Source: Cytidiella melzeri (taxonomy: Eukaryota > Basidiomycota > Agaricomycetes > Polyporales > Irpicaceae). Taken from it: a DNA stretch of 64,000 bases. The DNA is taken from NCBI GenBank assembly GCA_022592445.1, contig JABYQR010000206.1, forward strand, positions 1 through 64,000, in the 5' to 3' direction. The notes beneath the pieces are model-generated. The model was given only the letters and a program-made list of their open reading frames with translations. It did not search any database and was not told where the DNA came from. This document shows, piece after piece, positions 22,285 to 35,200 of this stretch. The stretch's first letter is position 1. Every line of letters begins with the position of its first letter. The position numbers and the translations under genes were made by a program.

Positions 22285-25200
22285 ACATGATGATGCACGA
22301 TGATGCACAACAAAACCCACTCACCGTGGAACGAGAAGGAGTAAAGGTAAGTATATCAATGTTCGCTATCGGTATGAGAAATTGATCACATACGTTCAGG
22401 AAGTACCAGTAATCAGTAACACACCGGGCTTTTGGAGACGTAGAACATATGCGTTGCGCAGGTACCCAATTGCGAGGAATACGACTTCGTTGTGGGCTGG
22501 GAACCAAGGTGGCCGGTTCCTTGCCGCGGTTGCTATGAAACCATCCCCAGCCACACACACACACACAGGAACAGTGGCATAGCAAGAATGATTCCGGGGG
22601 CGAAAGCAGCCTTCTGTTTAGCTTGAATCGACGTGTAGTAACCTATGCAGCTGCAATCGGTGCCCGTGGAGGTGTGAGGGGGGCGTTATAGAGAAGCCAT
22701 GGTGAGGAAGACGCGTTTGCATCGCATCGGGAGTACTGACGCACAGGGATTTAACGATGAGCTCGAAAAGAGAGGCTAAGCTCGTCCAGGTGGCGCGACA
22801 AACGCACAAACCAGAACGAAAGAAACCAAAAACAAATTCTTGGCCGTGGGGGTAGCGGGATCACCTAACATTCATTTTCTGGTCCGGGCGGGGATAATTT
22901 GGAGAGAGACGTCAAGATTTTTTATTTTTATTGCCGACGTTGAACGTTTGAGCCATCGCTCGCTGTGGCATCGCCTATGATGAAGGCTGGCGTTTGCGCA
23001 ACCTTTTTACCTCACCAAGCCGAAAAAGACGGGAATCGTCTTTTTTTGTTAAGCTTTCTCGGATTCTCGGCGGATGATGATGAGAGGGTAGAACTGTTCA
23101 AGAGCTGGTGAGAAAAGGATAGGAACGTGCGAGTACGGATCAGGGATGTGCTGTTACAACACACTGGCGACGACGAATCTTACGACAACTCACCACGAAA
23201 ACGCCGGAATCCAGTCCGCCCGCCCGCCTTGCTAGGTTCATTGTCTCTCTGTGCGCGGCGCCGTGGAAGCTCCTTGCGAGCAATGCAGCCTCGGCAACAC
23301 TATCAGAGAGCGTCAGGTTTAGTATGTTTGCGCGGTTATGAAAAGGGACGAATGCATGATGGGTCGGACATCCGATCAACCCATCCAAGAAAGAGACGCG
23401 CTGGCACCAGCAGTTTGGCCTTGAACACGACGATTGATCGTGGTCATCGCTGTATGTTGTTCCAACCACGCCTGGCAACTCTCTCCGCTATAGATTACAC
23501 GATTGGCGCCACAGGCTTGACGTTGACGTTGACTTGGTCGAAACGCAGCGCCTCGGGCTTGGAGGTGGTCACATCCTACAGCCGAGCCAAACGTACTCAC
23601 TAGTAGGTTGTGTTACTCAGCACCAAGGCTAGTGTTGCGAACAAAACGAGCTGTGCTTGGTGTAGTAGCGTACAAAGCAACAGCATCAACCCCCAAAGGG
23701 CAGTGACCGACAATCCACGATTCCAAGTAGTCAACACCGTGCGTTCTCAGCAATGATATAGTAGTTGCCCAGTGTAAAAAAAGTACGTACAGAAGAAACG
23801 CTCATCGAAAAATGGCGCAGCAGGGATAATAAATTTCTCCCTGCGCGCGTGGGAAGCTGTACCCTGCCAATATTCATAGGCGCAAAAAAAAGCTGTGTAG
23901 CATCGATACTTGTTTTTCGAAGGTGCTGAATGTTCGTTGATCGTGTAGCTTGTTTTGTGTTCGACGATGTCAAAGGGCAGAGCCTGAGGTGGGAGAAAAC
24001 GTACGACGATGGGACGATGATAGATGGATATCGGTCATGAAAAAAGATACGTGTACAGTGCGTGGGTAATGCTCTTTCTTCGAGTCGTTCCTCGCTCTTC
24101 GTAGTGAGAAGAAGGAAGAAACATCGATAAAATAATAAAATAAACATCTTGACTGTAGCTGGCGTACCACATTGAATCACACGGAATATGCAAAATCTCT
24201 CCATAATCGATTGCATACACTACTGACGGATCAACATCGCCACCGTGTGCGCGTGCAAGTGCATGGTATATATCCGCTGTTTGGACAAACGTGGGAAACT
24301 AACGGGACTTGCACGAGCGGAGAAAAGGGACGCGCCAGCCAAGTAGGTTGGTGGTACACAATCATTAATCATCGATTTTCTTGATGAACAACAACAACAA
24401 CGGCGCGCGCGCGTGTGTGTGTGTGGGGAGACTGGGAAAAACTGGGAAAATCACTCTGAGAAAAACACGGGTCGAAGAGGTCCGGAGTGGGGAAGAACTT
24501 TGTCGTCATCACGCATGATGCAAAGAGTCTAATGACCGCACCTACGTACATGATACTATAACTCAAATAGCGTTCCTTGTATGAGTAGTAGACTCCCTTT
24601 TTCGAAAATCATTGATTGATTGGGTGGTTGGTTGGTTGGTTGTCACAGATGGAAGAAAATGCAATCTAGTGGTAAGTATGGAGAGAGAGAGAGAGAGAAG
24701 CCAAAAAAAATCCGGAGTGAAGTAGAGGCGGAGGCGGAAGGAGGAGGAGGAAGATGGCCAATCCAATATGACAACCGTGGACCATTTCAAGTTGGGATGA
24801 ACTCACACAAGCACGTGGTTCAAGTTTTTTTTTATTGGGGGGGGGGGTGTGAGGAATGGGAAAGAGAAAGAGAAGAAGGATATCGTGCTTGTAGATACCA
24901 CGAAAAAAGTTGACATCAGACGCGAGAAGATCAGGGAATCGAGAGCGTGTGGTATCTGGACAGCGCAGAGAGGGGGTAGGAACAAACTGAGAGCAATGTG
25001 TGTGACTCCAGGAGGAGGGGACAGCACTGAAAAAGGCAAGCGGCCTTGTAAACGAGTAGAACAGACATCATACATAAAAACGTCACAACGAGCAAGGTAT
25101 CCCAGTTTGAAGCGCGCGTGTAAGCGTGAAGCGGGGAGAGCGTTTGCAATCCAGTCGTCGAAAAACGTCGCAACGAACTATTGTTTCATCACAGTGGGAG

Positions 25201-25470
25201 GAGGGGAGGAATGACAGGGCGTGTAACCGCGTCCCTTCGGAACCGATAGAAACAAGCGCGGAGGAGAAGGGAGGAGGAGGGCCAACAAAGAAAAAAAACC
25301 TTGCATCGCCCACAAACACGGGCTTTCCCATCCCCAGGAAACGAGCTGGCGCTGTTGAGTCAGTCAATTGACTGCCAAATTCAAGTTGTTGTTTTTGTGG
25401 TTTTTTGGATTGGATTGGATTGGATTGGATTTGCATGTCCGAGCCGACATGATGATACCAGCAACACCGA
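22285..25470 (-). repeat. Diverged tandem unit A (about 3.2 kb)
   Basis: Collinear with unit B. Shared landmarks in order are: CCGTGGAACGA (22317); CGGTATGAGAAATTGATC versus CGATTATGAGCAATTGACC; TTGCCGACGTTGA...GTGGCATCGCCTATG; GTAGAACTGTTCAAGAGCT; GGAATCCAGT; TGTGCGCGGCGCC; AAGAGACGCGCTGGCACCA; CACGGGTCGAA...GATCCGGAG-type sequence; a GATTGATTGG run ending GTTGTCACAGATG; GAGAGAG...TCCGGAG; GAGAGCAATGTGTGTG; CAGGGCGTGTAACC; and ATTGGATT...GCATGTC. Similarity is patchy, with many indels, so the two are old copies. On the minus strand, GTGAGT sites occur at the same places in both units. No intact ORF is conserved between them. Confidence 0.75.
24384..24425. repeat. Compound microsatellite in unit A
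   Basis: (CAA)n followed by alternating CG and then GT dinucleotides. Other simple tracts of the same region are GA at 24677-24700, poly-G at 24838-24847, (GGATT)n at 25404-25431, (TTTGA)n at 28254-28276, GT then GA at 28344-28380, and poly-G at 28630-28642. Confidence 0.8.
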
Positions 25471-25584
25471 CCGTCAAACCCAGCTGCAATTTGAACAATT
25501 TTTTTTCTTTTTCTTTTTCTGTTCAACATTCCTCTTCCGCTGCTTGAACGGGAACGGAAGAACTGTTGGTTCGAGTTCTGATGT

Positions 25585-28342
25585 TGCCTGCATGATGCCA
25601 ACAAAAAAAATTTAAAAATAAAACCTCACCCGTGGAACGAAGGAGGAGAAAGAACACATGGTAAATCGGTAAATCGTTCGCTGTCGATTATGAGCAATTG
25701 ACCAAGACACCGTGTTTTGTGGGAAACCTAACGCGTTGTACGCCGGTTGTACCAAGGTCAGGAACCCAACAGCGAAAGAAGTCAACTTGCTACGAAACCA
25801 TTTGACAAGACCGATCTTCGAAGTCGTAAGCTGCAATGCGCGGATCAGTAGCAATAAAAAGTGGGGGGAAAACAGGACAGGCATACGGAGGAGTGGAGAA
25901 GCAGCATCTTCCCCTAGAATCTATGTTCACCAAAAACGTTTAGTTCTCAATCGGAGGATAAAACCAACAATCAACACCATTATGCCGTATATCTCCTGCC
26001 GTCTGTTCGAACTGAATAGGGCTATACACGCAACAACACCAACGACGGCATTCGGGGGCCCGTGAAGGTCGAAAGGGGGCCCTTTTCGGTGAGTGTTGAA
26101 CGCGTTTCATCCAGTCGGGGAGGGAACAGCTGCACTAGAGATAGAAATGCGAAATGTGAAATGCGATGAGTGGAGTGGCTACACACACATACACTCGGAA
26201 ACCCGAACTTGGTTTGAATGGCTATGTGTGTAAACCGTGGGTGACGCACAGGCAAAAAAACGGAAGAACGAAAAAATCCTCTGGGGGGATAAGCGAGATC
26301 ATATAACATAACAACAGCCCAGTGGGCTAACGATATGTTTTGGCCGCGGGCGGCAGATTCGACATGTCAAGAATTTTTGCCGACGTTGAGCCACCGCTTT
26401 GTGGCATCGCCTATGTGTTACCGACCCGAGGAATTCAGGGATTCATTTTGCACTGTTATCTTTACCTCGCCGACCGATAAAGGACGGAACAGTTAAAGCT
26501 TGCTCGGGATGATGGACATGGAGGTAGAACTGTTCAAGAGCTTAGGGGGTGAGGAGGATAGAAAAGTGGTGGCTAGACGTACCTTGCAACTCAGCTGGTG
26601 CCCAGTGTGTGTGTGTACACTGGGCAGTACCTTGTTTGCGACCGAGGTATGAGATTGCGGATGAATCAGCGCTGACCAACCACTGCATGTGCAGCACTAC
26701 ACGTGAAAGAGGACTTGACCCAAAACAAAGCAGTCAATATGTAGCCCGAACAACAGGTAGTATAGGACAAACCTACGAAACTCACCAAACCGCCTGAATC
26801 CAGTGCAAGAGAGTTCTCTCTAGGCTGATGGCCTGTGCGCGGCGCCTTCGAAGCCCCTTGCACTGGTTGCACTGCAGAGAAAACGAGCGTTAGTCTTACT
26901 AAGTAGTAGAGAGCGAATTAACCGCGGCAAACAGCCAAACGAACGTGGTCGGGCATCCCGATCGCGGCCACCCAATCGAGTGCTAGAGGGAAAAAAGAGA
27001 CGCGCTGGCACCAACAGTCTGGCCTGGAACACGATCAACAATCTTTCTATAATATTGGCGCACACCTTTGCCAACATGGTCCCGTAGTAGGTTGCGAAAC
27101 GCGACGCGTTTCGGGCGAGGTGGTGACAATCCCAAGATACGGCCCGAGCCCACATAAAGGGTTTACTCAGCCTTTCAAGTTGGTAGTGGTACGGCTATAG
27201 TGAACTCACCTTGAAACAATTTGTTGCGAACAAACGAGTAGTTGCTTGGAGCGGTAGCACTTTGGGCACACGGCCAACAAGTTGGCAACAGCATCACTCA
27301 GAGGCAGTGACCCGGCGACAATCACCCCAATCACCACCTTTCTATCCAACTAGTCAACACTGTGCATTCTTAACAGTAACATAGTGCAGTGCAGCGTACG
27401 TACGTACCAGGGGACATTACGCCGAACAGAAAAAAAACGCCGTCATCGCAGCAGGGGACATGCCAGTTCCTCAGAGGAAGCTGTACATGCAGTCAGGAAG
27501 CTGAGTTGATTACTGGTTTTTTTTTCCGAGGTGTATAGGCTGGATGTGGTTGTTTGTGTGGCTTGTTGGGGTTCGACGATCCAATGGCCAGACCGGCAGG
27601 GGGGATAGGGGTCTAGTAAACACACGATGATGATGATGATGGATGGTCATTTGTCATGAGAAGACACGCAGGGGTCTTCTTCGAGTCGGCCCTCGTTCTT
27701 CATATAGCTGTGCCTTGAAAAGAAGGAACTTCAACGTCCAAAGGGTAAGTAAGTAGAAAGTTATCTGTAGATTTCGCGCAACCCCAAGAGTTCGAACTCG
27801 CAATTGATCAAAGTCCGCATACACAAGGTGCGTGGACACCTGGCAGTAGGTGTACGACGTACCACACTTCTGTGCGTGCCCGTGGTTAGTATATGATTAT
27901 GGCGTACCAGTCAACCGGCATGAGGAGGAGGGTCGGTCGGAGGTCGGTGGTCGGTGGTAACACAAAATGAACTCGACGACGTCGCTTGTAATTTACGATG
28001 TACTTACGTTGGCTTCCTTCTTCTTCTTTTCCTACTTCATCGAGGTGAGGAGTGAGAGAACACGGGTCGAACAGATCCGGAGAGGTTAGAACATCGTCGT
28101 CGTTGACAATCACGCATGGATGCATGATGCTTCAACATTCCACCATGCGTGCGTGCGACTCTGTGAGTGGATCAGCATCACCTGAGCCCCGTGAATCCGA
28201 TTCTTAAAGTTCTGCACGTTCAGTCATTCTGTTCTTTGTAAACTCTTTTCGAGGATTTGATTTGATTTGATTTGATTGGTTGTTACAGATGAAGACTGCC
28301 AACAAATAAATATTGACAGAGATGCGATTCTAGTGCCAGTAT

Positions 28343-28380
<38 letters not shown>

Positions 28381-29030
28381 TCCGGAGAGAGCAGAGGGCG
28401 GAGACGGAGGAAGGGCGAGGAGATGTGAAATACAATATAACAAACGCAATGTAACAGCTGATCACGAACCCCAAGCGAAAGGAAAGCAAAGGAAAAGGGC
28501 ATGGCAACCGTGGACATGAAGATAATTTACGACAACCTTGTGGTATTTTTTGGAGTTTGGAATGGAGCATATCAGATGTGTAATAAGATTAAGGGAATCA
28601 CGAGAGCGTTGTGGTATTTGGATAGAAAAGGGGGGGGGGGGGGTAGTAACAGACTGAGAGTCTGAGAGCAATGTGTGTGTGGGTGTGTGTGAGCAAGAGA
28701 GTGAGAGAGAGAGAGAGAAAGAGAAAGAAGGATCACGACAGCCTTTGAGCGCGCGCGTAAGCCCTTCGGAAGAGCGTTTTCAGTCCAAGTCGAAAGTGTC
28801 GCAACGAACAAGTGTTTCATCACAGGGGGTGAGAGGGGGGGAGGGGGGGAGAGAGGACAGGCGTGTAACCATGTACGTTCGGGACCGAGAGAAGTAAGCG
28901 AGCGGGTGTTCGAGGAGGCCCAGGAACGTGACGAACATACAAACAACTTTCGCACTGACTGCCAATCATATATATATATTTGTTTGTTGGTTTCGATTGG
29001 ACTGCATGTCGACATGATGCCAGTCAACAG
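25585..29030 (-). repeat. Diverged tandem unit B (about 3.4 kb)
   Basis: The second copy of the unit described for 22285-25470, in direct orientation. On the minus strand it holds an exon-like stretch (26877-26787) bounded by TTTCTCTGCAG and GTGAGTTT. The stretch begins TGC AAC CAG TGC AAG (Cys-Asn-Gln-Cys-Lys) and ends ACTGGATTCAGGCGGTTTG. Layout and ending recall the 102-bp second zinc-cluster exon of both neighbouring regulators, which ends GACTGGATG(A/C)GG followed by GTGAGT. Unit A keeps the same end (GACTGGATTCCGGCG, then GTGAGT) with the cysteine codons mostly lost. This suggests, but does not prove, that the units are relics of the regulator family. It ends about 320 bp before the 3' end of copy 2. 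Confidence 0.7.
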
Positions 29031-29349
29031 CTTCCAATGGCAACTTGACGGCGGAAAGGAAAAATGTGGCCAGCGAGAGAGAGCCTGAGGGTGAGAAGGA
29101 CGGTAGCGGGGATGGCTAGCGGTAAAACATAATGGTGGGTGGGAGACTGGCAGATGAAAATTATGGAGGGTTCACTGTTGGGGCCTAGTAAGAGGATTTT
29201 TGACGGAGGCTGGAAAGACCCATCGCACGATAGAACTTTGTGGCCACGATGCGAGTCGAAGAGCCAGGGAGGGTGGGAGTCCTCCAAGGGAAGGAGGAGG
29301 AGGAGGAAAGGAGGAGGAGGAAAAGGAGGGAGTAGACGAGACTGAGAGC

Positions 29350-32221
29350 TCAAACAAGCAACAAAAGCTCTCCCTGCGACTCCCTCATCACCTCCCTCCA
29401 ATTCACCGCCTGCCCATGAGGCTTATGCGCCCTCCTCGCCCACACCTGCTGCATCAACCCCTTCACCTCCACCACATTCCCCACCCCCTCCCCCTGCTGC
29501 GTATCCAACAACCGCATCAAAAACTCCCTCTGACTCAAATTGTCCGTCAAACACCCCGCAATACATATCCCAAACACGACGCTCCGCAACACTGACCGAG
29601 AGAGCAGCGCCTTGTCGAGCGGGATCCGTCGTAAGCACTCGATGACGTCCGTCACGGATTCGATGATCTCGGGACACGACGGGAAGTCGCCAGAGAGGAC
29701 GGTGTGCAGGTAGAGTCGCGCCGAGGCGCGGAAAATGTCGTTTGTGAGGCTTCGTCGGATTTCCACCTCTGCATGCTCGTTGTTCATTGAACTGTTGGGC
29801 ATCGACGACGTCGTCGACGGCGGCGGCGGCGGAGGTGGACCGAGGTGGGACATTGGCGGGGCCATCCCGTCGAGTCCCATAACGTTTTGTTGGTGTTGAT
29901 GTTGTTGATGATACTGTTGTTGTTGTTGATGTTGTTGGTGTTGTTGGTGTTGGTGGTGTTGGTTATACACCCCCGCCTGACCAAACTCAGGCGTATTATG
30001 CCCTGTCGCACGCATCGCAGACGGCGAACACGGTCCCCCAGGGTTAATATACTTCCTCTCGATCTCCATCCCCCTCTCGACGAGCTTCGGCACGCTCAAC
30101 GCGTTCCGCATCATCTGCGACTCCTTCCAACACGCCAAATTCGAAATCTCCGCAATCGCGAGCACAATGTTGTTCTCGCATCCCATGACCGGCAACATGC
30201 TCGTCTCGGGCGGACTACTGTGCCGCCTCGTCCCCGTCCCGTTCATCATCATCGTCGTCATCATCCCCCCATTGACAGTCGGCTCCTCGATGTACGCCCG
30301 GTTCGTAGTATCAAACAACTGCCGGTACGTCTCCAAAAACTGAGGCACCCTCTGCGTCGTCACACTCGCCAACACATCAAACCACATCGTCGTCTTGATA
30401 ATAAACCGCGTACTCTCCGTACAATGCTTCATCACGTCCTCAGGCCCGTAAAACCGGTTGTTCGTCAACACCCCGTCCACGTACTTGCTCGCAACAAGCA
30501 AAAACTGCTCCCACGCCCCTCGCCCGCCTTTGAACAAGATCGTCGAAATCGCGTGCAACCCCGCCATCGCGTCCCCCTCGGTAAAATGCTGCGTCTGCGA
30601 TAACCTCGTGAACAACCGGTGGTACATGTAGTCCACTGGGACCATGGCACCGCCGACTCCTCCTCCACCACCACCAACACCACCACCACCACCACCACCG
30701 TGGGTGATGCTGAAGGTGCCATTGGGGTACGTCGAATATCGGTTTGTGCGATCGCGATGGTAGGCGGCAAGGACGCAGGCGGCGTCGCGTGCAGACGGAC
30801 TGGTTCGTATGAGCTCGTATATGAAGGATCGGATGGAGGATTGGTCGGAGAGCAGGTACTGTATCGGCAACACATTCGACATGTAATGCTGAACTAGATC
30901 TTTCTGCTCGAAAGGAATGACGGAGTCGTACGATCCCATCGTGGGTGGTATTGGCACGTACTCTTGCGACGGTAGAGAGTTCTGCAAGTCATCATCAGTA
31001 GTGTCCTCCAGATACCCATTCGACATGGTATACAGTGGCGAAAAGGAACTTTGCACCGACGGAGGAAACGCTGGAGTGACGCGAACGGCGAGATAGTTGG
31101 CATGGACAGCAGGCGACGATGTTGATGTTGATGAGTAGGCAGACGAATACCCAGATGCAGAGGATTGCCCTGCCAACAGAGAGGGCATTAAGCACAATAC
31201 ATTCATAATACACTAATAACGGTACTGAGTCTTACAGGACGACGAGGGAGCAGAAGTAGACATGGAAGGCACTAGACTAGCGGGGGATAAAATAGTGTTT
31301 GGCTGGGTTGAATACAAGATGTCGGTGGGAAGAATTTGACCACGCCCCATGGACGCATCGGGAGCGTGGCCGTGCGGATGGGAATTCAATTCTGGAAGAT
31401 GGGGAGCCCAGGCTGCACGAAATTACTACCGAGTGGATTATACGAGAACATGGAAGAGTACATACTAGTTTGCTGCTGCTGTGACTGGGGAGCGTACGAA
31501 TGCTGCTGGTCCGACGGAGGCATCGATGGAGCGTGGTGATACTGCGACGGATCCCGAGGATCTCGCACGTAAGAGGTCATCGGACCCTGTTGCTGCCTGG
31601 CTGGCTCGTTTGAGGCAGCAGAAAGCGTAGGAGTGGGGGGAGTAGATGCTCCGTGAGGGGTGGCCTGAAGGTTCTCGACGAGGACAAGAACTGGGGGTTC
31701 ACCCTCGCTTGAGCGGGGACCAGAGCCAGAGTGGCCCTTTATCATCCCCTGCGACGCCAAAAACGTCTTGATCTTTTCGCGGAGTTCCGTAACACTATTG
31801 TTTTCCTTGATTGTGTGGCGTCAGCTTTTTTTTTCTTCGCTCGAAGAGCTGACACAGTGACTCACCCGCATCCAGTCGGGTCGCTTGGCTCCGAAACCGA
31901 GGCATTGGAGACGAAGACGAACGCAGGTCTGGCATGCCCCTTCACCGTTGGGTTGCTCGTCACATTTCTAGTAAAAAAAGAGGTGGATGAGCGTTGGGTG
32001 CGATGATCGCGATGGGGGGACGACAGGGGCAAGATAGGATGTGACGCCCGACGACGATGAGCGCGTACCTTTCGGCGAATTCTGCAAGTATAGCAGCCCG
32101 ACTTTGCTCTAACGGCGCCTTTTGGCTTGGGCGCTCCGGGTTTCTTTTGCGGCTGCTGGGATCGGGCGTTTGCAGAGACGGAGGACATTGTCTTCCTCGG
32201 GGAGGGGAGGACGTCCGTCAT
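29350..32221 (-). CDS. Zn2Cys6 fungal transcription factor (copy 2)
   Basis: Exons 32221-32069, 31967-31866, 31805-31466, 31391-31236 and 31169-29350 keep phase and give about 856 aa. The zinc cluster is at residues 43-73 (GCYTCRIRRKKCDEQ, then GACQTCVRLRLQC), with the same C-x2-C-x6-C-x9-C-x2-C-x6-C spacing as copy 1. LGFGAKRPDWMR and ELREKIKTFLASQGMIKG follow. The second exon is exactly 102 bp in both genes, with the same borders. The helical regulatory half lies in a single exon of 1820 bp (VLPIQYLLSD, LYLHTVLSGDFPSCPEIIESV, GLMQQVWARR, VNWREVM), whereas copy 1 has introns there. Residues are interrupted by poly-Gly, His/Gln-rich (TTG/TGG codon repeats near 29890-29960) and poly-Pro stretches. 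The 74-bp intron at 31465-31392 (GTATGT) is required to continue the frame. It is presumably nuclear. Targets are unknown. Confidence 0.88.
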
Positions 32222-35200
32222 GGGGGGCGGAGCGGTGGCTGGCTGTGTGGACGACGTGGTGGGCAACGACGAGGGGGGGTTGAAGTGGCGAATATAAAAG
32301 TGGGGAGATGGGAGGCAGAGGCAGGGCGTGAGGCGGTGGATTGGAACGGACGAGAGGTATATGTACTCTGGGCGCTGGGGCGAACCGTGTGAATTCAACA
32401 GAGAAGACGGCGGCTAGGAGCTTTCCTTATAAGGGGTCGCCCAGAGGGAGGAGCGAGACCCCGGGAGCACCCTCTGCTCGAGAAGAAAAACTCGGCTGAG
32501 ACGCCCCGCCCCTATTAGACGCCCTCGGGGTCCTCACTGATCGGGAACTCGCATCCCCCGGGGAGACGTGGGAGAAATCTGACGCTCATTTGCCCAGAAC
32601 CCAATCTGGCAGCCAATCACATTTTGGGGCGTCTGTCTTTTTATCTTTTTTTTTATTCTTCTTCCTCCGTCCTCGCAGCTGCTCCGTCCTCGACGTCTGC
32701 AGGCTCAGGCGACAAGTGCAGCAGGGGTACACGTAATGGCGTCGGCCTCGTGGGGAGGTCATTCGCCCGGGTCGAGTGGGGTCACAAGGACGACAGCACA
32801 GCCGCTTGAGATCGGAGATATGTCACGTCGTCACACGTCCATGCCAGATCTCGTAAGGCACCCGCCCACTTCGGCCCTTTACCCACTCTCCAGATCCGGC
32901 GTCTGCGTGGCCACCGTCCATACAAGTACACACCTACAGTACTTACACACCGCGCTTGTCCTTTGCTGCACCCGGCTCTCTCGTCCGACCTCGTATACTA
33001 TACTGATGCGGCGAATTCAAAGCTGTTGTTGTAAACAGGTATGTCTTCCTTTTCCTCGTCCACTGTTAGGTAATTCTACGAGCACCATCGGAAGTTGACA
33101 TCCCGTCAATCCGTCCAGCAGCGCCGTGTGACCCGGTGCGTTGACAGCCACCAGCAACATCTTCGCAGCGACACAATCAAACTGAATCCTCCTCCCAGCT
33201 AACTGCGTTCGTCGTTGGCATCACACCGCCTGTCACTGTCATCCCCTCGAGTCGTTCCTAGCCGCCTCCCACACTAAAACGACACTTGCTATCCTCTGAC
33301 AGCCCGCAACCGAGCTAATCCAAACGAACCACTGCACTTCATGGTCTATGCGGCACACGATGCTCACTCGAGATTTCCTCTCCTGACCTAGTCGCGTCGA
33401 TTTTGTCTACCATCTCGTGCCGCTGCTAGGTCTTCGAAAAGTCTATCCAACTACCTCGCTAGCTAAACTCTCTGCCACTGTTACTCGGTCTCTGCTCTTC
33501 AATCGGCCAGGAACATCTCCAACAGGAAAACCGCGCTCCATCTTTACGCCTCCATCTTACTCTCGCATGACCGGATAACTAGTGGCTTTGCCTTGGCACG
33601 TTGAGCGGCCAAGTCGGGCGGACAAATGTTCATACTCAACAACGAGCTTAATCATTCCAACGTGGAGACGCTATACTGTATCTGCAACCGACTCTTTTCT
33701 CAGTGGCTTATTCTTCCAGAATGTGACACTCATCGTTGGAAAACTGAACTCGGTTTCGACTTCGACCTTTGCTTTAATAATCCATTATGACTCTCTTGGC
33801 TCGGCCGACTAGTCTTACATTCGTCAAAGCTCGGTATCCGTCGCCGCCAATTGCTGCGCGCAAAGACAGTGCGCAGCTATAAATAAATCAAAACGGCATC
33901 CTCAGGCCGCGGCCGTCCCTGCTCCCGCACACATATCGTATGTCCCCACCCTCTACGGTGCAACGGTCCGCTATCCAAAGACTTTCTCTCTCAAAGCTGG
34001 TCCTTTGGTTAAGGCTGTCGGTCGTCGTCGCGTCGATCTTGCAGCCAAGGGTGGCAAATGGACGCATGGCGCACAGATAATTAACCCTATTACCGATCGA
34101 AACATTGCACCGCTGCTGCACATTGCCAACGCTATATGGTGTGCATCGAAAAGCGTATCCTTACACAGCCCCAAGATTATGTCACAAAGCATTCGTCTTC
34201 CCGCCGGCTACACATTTTGCTGCGAGGATTTTCTTCACAGACTACTCACGCTTTGAGAGGAGAGAGACGCGGGATCGAAGGGAACGACGATTCGGCAAAA
34301 GGAGGGGCGTCTTACGCAATCATCTACAAAAACCGAGAAAGGACACGAAGATGACGTGTGCGCTTTGCCCTTTGAAAGAGGGTGGCTCGGGCGGTCTAGC
34401 ACACCTCGGATGTTGTTGGAATTCTGGATAGCTGGATGGTTGTTGATTAGGCAGCTCGTTATATTGGCGTTCCCAATCTCCTCAAACGTGCGGTCGCGGC
34501 GAGCGTGATGGCATCTATCAGCGTACCAGCACCAAAGTACATGCTGTGTATGTTACGATTTTTGTTTGTTTCAAGCGTGACATGACAACCGACTGACCGA
34601 CGATCTCTCATACGACTCCGGCGCCCAAATGAGGGTAGATGAGGGTAGGTACCGTAATTACCGTCCCACAAATCATTTTTGATTTTATCCCAAAACATTT
34701 TCGCGCTAGCTTTATGCATTCGATCGTCGGTTTTGATCGATCTATCTCTGTTTTTTCTGGCCTGCTTATGGGCGTTCTTAGTCCGCTCGGCTAACGAAAA
34801 GGGTTGTTGATTGTTTTTTCCATACTTGGTCGGAAGCTTTTGTGTTCGTCCGAATTCAAAATGGTAGTGTTCCTCTTTCCCCTCACCACAGCCTCCTCCT
34901 GATAGAGACAGCTACATACAAAAGACAGCGATGAGCAGATGACGTCGATTACATGTTGTACATGTACAATGTCTACTGCTTGATAGAATACGATTGCGTC
35001 GATACGGCATCGCACCATGTATGTATGTATGTACAGCAGAAAAACTCCTCACTTTTCAACTGACCCAACTGAAGAATACAAAAAACGAGGCGTTCATCTC
35101 ACCAACCTGAACCAAAAGACAAACAAAAGCTGAGAGCAATGGCACGGCATGGCATGGTATTCCTATGAAGTTGTTCGCGGGAAGGACAGAGAGGTACTTT

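Noticed and set aside
26601..26625. Short hairpin CCCAGTGT(GT)nACACTGGG
   Set aside because: The stem is only eight bases around a GT microsatellite; expected by chance in such sequence.
27781..27810. GAGTTCGAACTC as a possible tRNA T-arm
   Set aside because: No matching acceptor stem or anticodon arm upstream; no tRNA can be folded.
29845..30603. 252-codon plus-strand ORF
   Set aside because: It is antisense to the large exon of the copy 2 regulator. Its Leu/Arg/His runs mirror His/Gln and other low-complexity codons of the true strand.
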